7,933 bases of DNA from Deltaproteobacteria bacterium (GTDB taxonomy: Bacteria; Desulfobacterota; JAENJC01): positions 1-7,933 of the forward strand of contig JACQYJ010000165.1 of assembly GCA_016208525.1 (NCBI GenBank). Direction: 5' to 3'. A model generated the notes under the pieces. The model saw only the letters and a list, made by a program, of their open reading frames with translations, was not told the origin of the DNA and searched no databases. Within the stretch, counting starts at the first letter, position 1; each line of letters begins with the position of its first letter. The translations under genes were made by a program, and so were the position numbers. Positions 6,322 through 7,933 of the stretch are shown in pieces.

Positions 6322-6349
6322 CTTTAGCCTGGTTGCTTTCATACAAATA

Positions 6350-6381
6350 AAAACGGAGTGTGAAGATTCACACTCCGTTTT
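6350..6381 (-). terminator. Rho-independent terminator after the secreted pilin-C-like gene
   Basis: AAAACGGAGTGTGAA (6350-6364) and TTCACACTCCGTTTT (6367-6381) are perfect 15-nt inverted repeats 15 bp past the stop of the minus-strand gene. In the minus-strand transcript the stem ends in UUUU and continues UAUUUGU. It separates the first pilin pair from the second pilin. Confidence 0.88.
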
Positions 6382-6396
6382 GCCTAAAAAGAGAAT

Positions 6397-6735
6397 CTAC
6401 ATTGAAGTCCAGCCAGACACTGACGTACCAGAACCGGTTGGTAAAGTTGGCACCTCCGTATCTGTAAAGGCAGCAATCGTAGAGTCCTTCGCATACATAC
6501 CTGTATCGGTGCTTATTGCGCCAAATTTCTTACTTCCACTGCTATGCTTTGTGCCTATCGTATAGTACGCAAAGCCTGTGCCGAGGGTCGTTCCAGACGT
6601 ATAGCCCATAAATACGTTTTTTGACAGGTTGAAACCGGTAACACCGGAAGGAATAATTTTTTGAAAAGCCAATGCGAATGCACTCGCTGCAAATAACATT
6701 GATAGAATCCCTGTAAGAAGAAATACTTTTTTCAT
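6397..6735 (-). CDS. Secreted pilin C-domain-like (Spc/PilA-C-type) small protein
   Basis: A 112-residue protein with a classical signal peptide: MKK, a hydrophobic core (4-16), and AxA-type cleavage near SAFA-LAF (residue 21). The mature part begins near FQKIIPSGVTGFNLSKNVFMGY and continues with the strand-rich YTIGTKHSSGSKKFG. This resembles the globular C-terminal beta domain of ordinary type IV pilins (SK-V-x-Y...Y-x-x-x-T-x-H-x-x-G pattern). In Geobacter the pilin is split into PilA-N and a separate secreted partner (Spc, PilA-C) that stabilises it. This gene's position 66 bp after a PilA-N gene and its content suggest the same arrangement. The strong RBS AGGAGGTG on the minus strand fixes ATG 6735. 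No type III signal or lipobox is present. The rest, Gly/Ser/Thr-rich, is not recognised; the assignment by family is moderate. Confidence 0.72.
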   Translation of the reverse strand: MKKVFLLTGILSMLFAASAFALAFQKIIPSGVTGFNLSKNVFMGYTSGTTLGTGFAYYTIGTKHSSGSKKFGAISTDTGMYAKDSTIAAFTDTEVPTLPTGSGTSVSGWTSM

Positions 6736-6801
6736 AATTACACCTCCTGAATTATTTAACTCAATACATCCGTTTTTAACTCTTTGTGTGCCTGCATTTT
6801 A

Positions 6802-7014
6802 TTATGGGTAATACTGATTGTCGGCATAATACGCCTCGAGAGATGTCCTGAAGTTCTTCAGGTCGCTGGTGGCGGCGGCGTTATAGCCCCTCTGTCTGTA
6901 AGCCGAAAACTGCGGAATAGCAATTGCCGCAAGGATCCCGATGATCGCGACCACGATCAGGAGTTCGATCAGGGTGAAACCCTTTTCGCTTTTCATTTTG
7001 AATTTGCTTAACAT
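6802..7014 (-). CDS. pilA: Short type IV pilin (Geobacter PilA-N type), candidate conductive pilin
   Basis: A 70-residue prepilin. The leader MLSKFKMKSEKG ends at the PilD site and the mature protein starts FTLIELLIVVAIIGILAAIA. The mature chain of 58 residues ends at YYP, lacking the globular head of typical pilins. Aromatics are F1, F24, Y27, Y32, F43, Y50, Y51, Y56 and Y57, i.e. 9 of 58 (15.5%), with the largest gap F1-F24. F1, F24, Y27, Y32 and Y57 sit where Geobacter sulfurreducens PilA has its aromatics. AAAGGAGGT (7020-7028, minus strand) lies 5 nt before ATG 7014, a near-perfect RBS expected for an abundant structural protein. The gene is followed by double stops, then the secreted pilin-C-like gene, probably in one transcript that ends at 6350-6381. 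It would be assembled in the inner membrane into a type IV filament; the assembly machinery is not in the window. Confidence 0.9.
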   Translation of the reverse strand: MLSKFKMKSEKGFTLIELLIVVAIIGILAAIAIPQFSAYRQRGYNAAATSDLKNFRTSLEAYYADNQYYP

Positions 7015-7143
7015 TTTTTACCTCCTTTTTTGAATTAGATATTCGTGTTAGTTGTTAGTGTTAGAAAAAACCCTTCCTCACCTCCTTTTGATTTTGAATA
7101 ATGATAAAGTCGTAAAAACTCTTATTTTCACAGCCGAGGCGCC

Positions 7144-7193
7144 GAGGCACAGAGAAAAACTCAACAATTTCAAGGTCGTTAACTCTGCGTCTC
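7144..7193. repeat. Imperfect inverted repeat of the dispersed CACAGAG/CTCTGCG type
   Basis: GAGGCACAGAG (7144-7154) faces CTCTGCGTCTC (7183-7193), matching at most positions, and is preceded by a CCGAGGCGCCGAGGC run (7132-7146). It shares the CACAGAG core with the element at 1280-1413. The 7015-7203 gap also holds a second GGAGG-rich spot (7081-7088, minus strand) with no start codon after it, and no clear promoter for the pilin gene. Confidence 0.45.
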
Positions 7194-7203
7194 AGTTTAG
7201 GTC

Positions 7204-7437
7204 TCACACCATATTGTCGGCGGTCTTCTTAATGCCGTGCAGTGACTGATATTTTGCGATTAACTCACGGACAGCAGATACTAATTGAACAGGTATCTCT
7301 ATGAATGTCTGCGTCCTGTCCTCATAGGCTGCCTCATCTTCTGTTAGGGCCTCTTCTTCAGTTTGCATTTCATAGTGTGCAATGACCCCCTGAACCTTTT
7401 TCTCATCCCATCCTTTTGGGAACTTGTTCTTCTTCAT
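7204..7437 (-). CDS. Putative antitoxin of a toxin-first TA pair
   Basis: A 77-residue soluble protein. The N-terminus MKKNKFPKGWDEKKVQGVIAH is followed by a very acidic stretch (26-41, EEEALTEDEAAYED), then TFIEIPVQLVSAVRELIAKYQ (44-64), a strand-helix pattern like that of ribbon-helix-helix DNA-binding antitoxins. Its ATG (7437-7435) overlaps the stop of the upstream basic protein by ATGA, so it is translationally coupled. An internal RBS, AAGGAGG (7449-7455), lies inside the end of the toxin gene, 11 nt before the start. The gene order, opposite charges and coupling match BrnT/BrnA-like modules in which the antitoxin is second. I recognise the type of pair but cannot name a characterised family with certainty. 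Confidence 0.68.
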   Translation of the reverse strand: MKKNKFPKGWDEKKVQGVIAHYEMQTEEEALTEDEAAYEDRTQTFIEIPVQLVSAVRELIAKYQSLHGIKKTADNMV

Positions 7438-7715
7438 CTCTTCTTTTTCCTCCTTCTCTTATAGGCCGATAATGGCTTCCCAGTCAGTCCAAAGGCGGTG
7501 ATCACAAATATACTTCCTGGTTCAGGGTCCACAACATATACAACCCTCAGATAGCGCCCTCCGCCGGTTTGCCCGATTGCAACCCTTGCGCCATCCTTTC
7601 CCGGACGATCTTCCCCTGGATTGAACATTACATCTTCTACATCTTCTTCAGATATATCATGGTTGTAAATATGGGGCACGCTTGTTTCAGGGTCTATATA
7701 ATAGCGGATTTTCAT
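7434..7715 (-). CDS. Putative BrnT/RelE-fold toxin (DUF4258-like)
   Basis: A 93-residue protein. The N-terminal strand MKIRYYIDPET leads to HIYNHDISEEDVEDVMFNP, a helix with the H-x-[IV]-S-x-E-[ED]-[AV]-E pattern of BrnT-like proteins. Then DGARVAIGQTGGGRYLRVVYVVD and GSIFVITAFGLTGKPLSAY form the beta-sheet core seen in RelE-superfamily mRNA interferases. The tail KRRRKKKR (86-93) is strongly basic, as expected for an RNA- or ribosome-binding toxin. A good promoter lies upstream and AGGAT (7727-7731) 11 nt before ATG 7715 may serve as RBS. It shares a 4-nt overlap with the following acidic protein. Toxicity is inferred from fold and operon form only; an uncharacterised DUF4258 stand-alone protein is the alternative. 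Confidence 0.7.
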   Translation of the reverse strand: MKIRYYIDPETSVPHIYNHDISEEDVEDVMFNPGEDRPGKDGARVAIGQTGGGRYLRVVYVVDPEPGSIFVITAFGLTGKPLSAYKRRRKKKR

Positions 7716-7740
7716 GTTTTGGACTTATCCTAATGCGCTT

Positions 7741-7769
7741 ATTATGGAGTAACGCTGCCTTTTTGTCAA
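7741..7769 (-). promoter_or_regulatory. Sigma-70 promoter of the toxin-antitoxin pair
   Basis: On the minus strand a perfect TTGACA (7769-7764) and CATAAT (7746-7741) are spaced by 17 bp. Transcription would start near 7735, about 20 nt before the toxin ATG at 7715. Confidence 0.72.
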
Positions 7770-7770
7770 G

Positions 7771-7810
7771 GAAGGTATTGGAAGTATTGGGAAGTATTGT
7801 AGGGTATTGG
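7771..7810. repeat. Degenerate ~10-bp repeats (GAAGTATTGG type)
   Basis: Four near-identical decamers follow one another: GAAGGTATTG, GAAGTATTGG, GAAGTATTGT and AGGGTATTGG. The last runs into the first 52-bp unit, which also begins GGTATTGGGG, so the short repeats look like slippage products of that unit's start. They lie upstream of the toxin promoter. Confidence 0.6.
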
Positions 7811-7933
7811 GGTCAGACTTTGATAATTTGCTATTAACTCGATTGTAATGCTGGGGTATTGGGGTCAGACTTTGATAATTTGCTATTAACTCGATTGTAA
7901 TGCTGGGGTATTGGGGTCAGACTTTGATAATTT
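7802..7933. repeat. 52-bp tandem repeat, 2.5 copies, cut by the window edge
   Basis: Units start GGGTATTGGGGTCAGAC at 7802, 7854 and 7906, and the copies are identical over the full 52-bp period where both are visible. They run unbroken to the last base, so the array continues outside the window. No unique spacers are present. The GGGGTCAGAC core resembles sequences often found beside REP-associated Y1 transposases; that link is from memory and no transposase is in view. Confidence 0.85.

Noticed and set aside
6321..6342. Pilin 2 start at ATG 6342
   Set aside because: It begins 8 bp after a terminator stem with no RBS; ATG 6321 has AGG at proper spacing and gives a leader length like pilin 1.
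7015..7203. Sigma-54 promoter for pilA, as in Geobacter
   Set aside because: I looked for GG-N10-GC with proper flanks on the minus strand and found no convincing match.
7802..7933. CRISPR array
   Set aside because: The period of 52 bp is fully conserved with no variable spacers, and no cas gene is present.

Overview
The window looks like chromosomal DNA of an anaerobic or metal-active Gram-negative bacterium of the Desulfobacterota/Nitrospirota type. That placement is an inference. It rests on a selenocysteine-containing selD, Cys-type arsenosugar genes, very short Geobacter-like type IV pilins with a separate secreted globular partner, and CACAGAG/CTCTGTG-type dispersed intergenic repeats. 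No rRNA, tRNA, CRISPR array or transposase gene is visible.

Left part (1-2750, + strand): selD starts at 182, not at the GTG at 440. Its catalytic codon is an in-frame TGA at 272-274 (Sec31), followed by a 7-bp hairpin that fits a bacterial SECIS element. After an imperfect inverted-repeat element (1280-1413) come a small AhpD-like protein and the radical SAM protein ArsS, 8 bp apart, as a two-gene arsenosugar unit. Both carry Cys where selenoprotein forms are known or expected, so the selenoprotein in view is SelD itself.

Middle (2751-4698): a convergent minus-strand gene encodes a polytopic GT-C/TMTC-like membrane protein with C-terminal TPRs. Its last ~21 codons seem to have been thrown out of frame. 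A repeat-rich gap follows, and then a + strand AAA ATPase with a DUF4143 C-terminus (4699-5898). This gene is apparently leaderless, and its promoter lies inside a 13-bp-arm palindrome.

Right part (5957-7715, minus strand): read in the direction of transcription, this holds a toxin-antitoxin pair (toxin first, ATGA overlap), a 70-aa PilA-N pilin, a secreted pilin-C/Spc-like protein, a strong terminator, a second short pilin, and a 52-codon remnant of a second copy of the GT-C membrane gene. The remnant overlaps the second pilin by ATGA. It shows that a pilin gene and a GT-C gene were once translationally coupled, which points to pilin glycosylation, and that the locus was later rearranged, with the ATPase region now lying between the two GT-C copies. 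The window ends in 2.5 copies of a 52-bp tandem repeat. No gene-free stretch exceeds about 220 bp.
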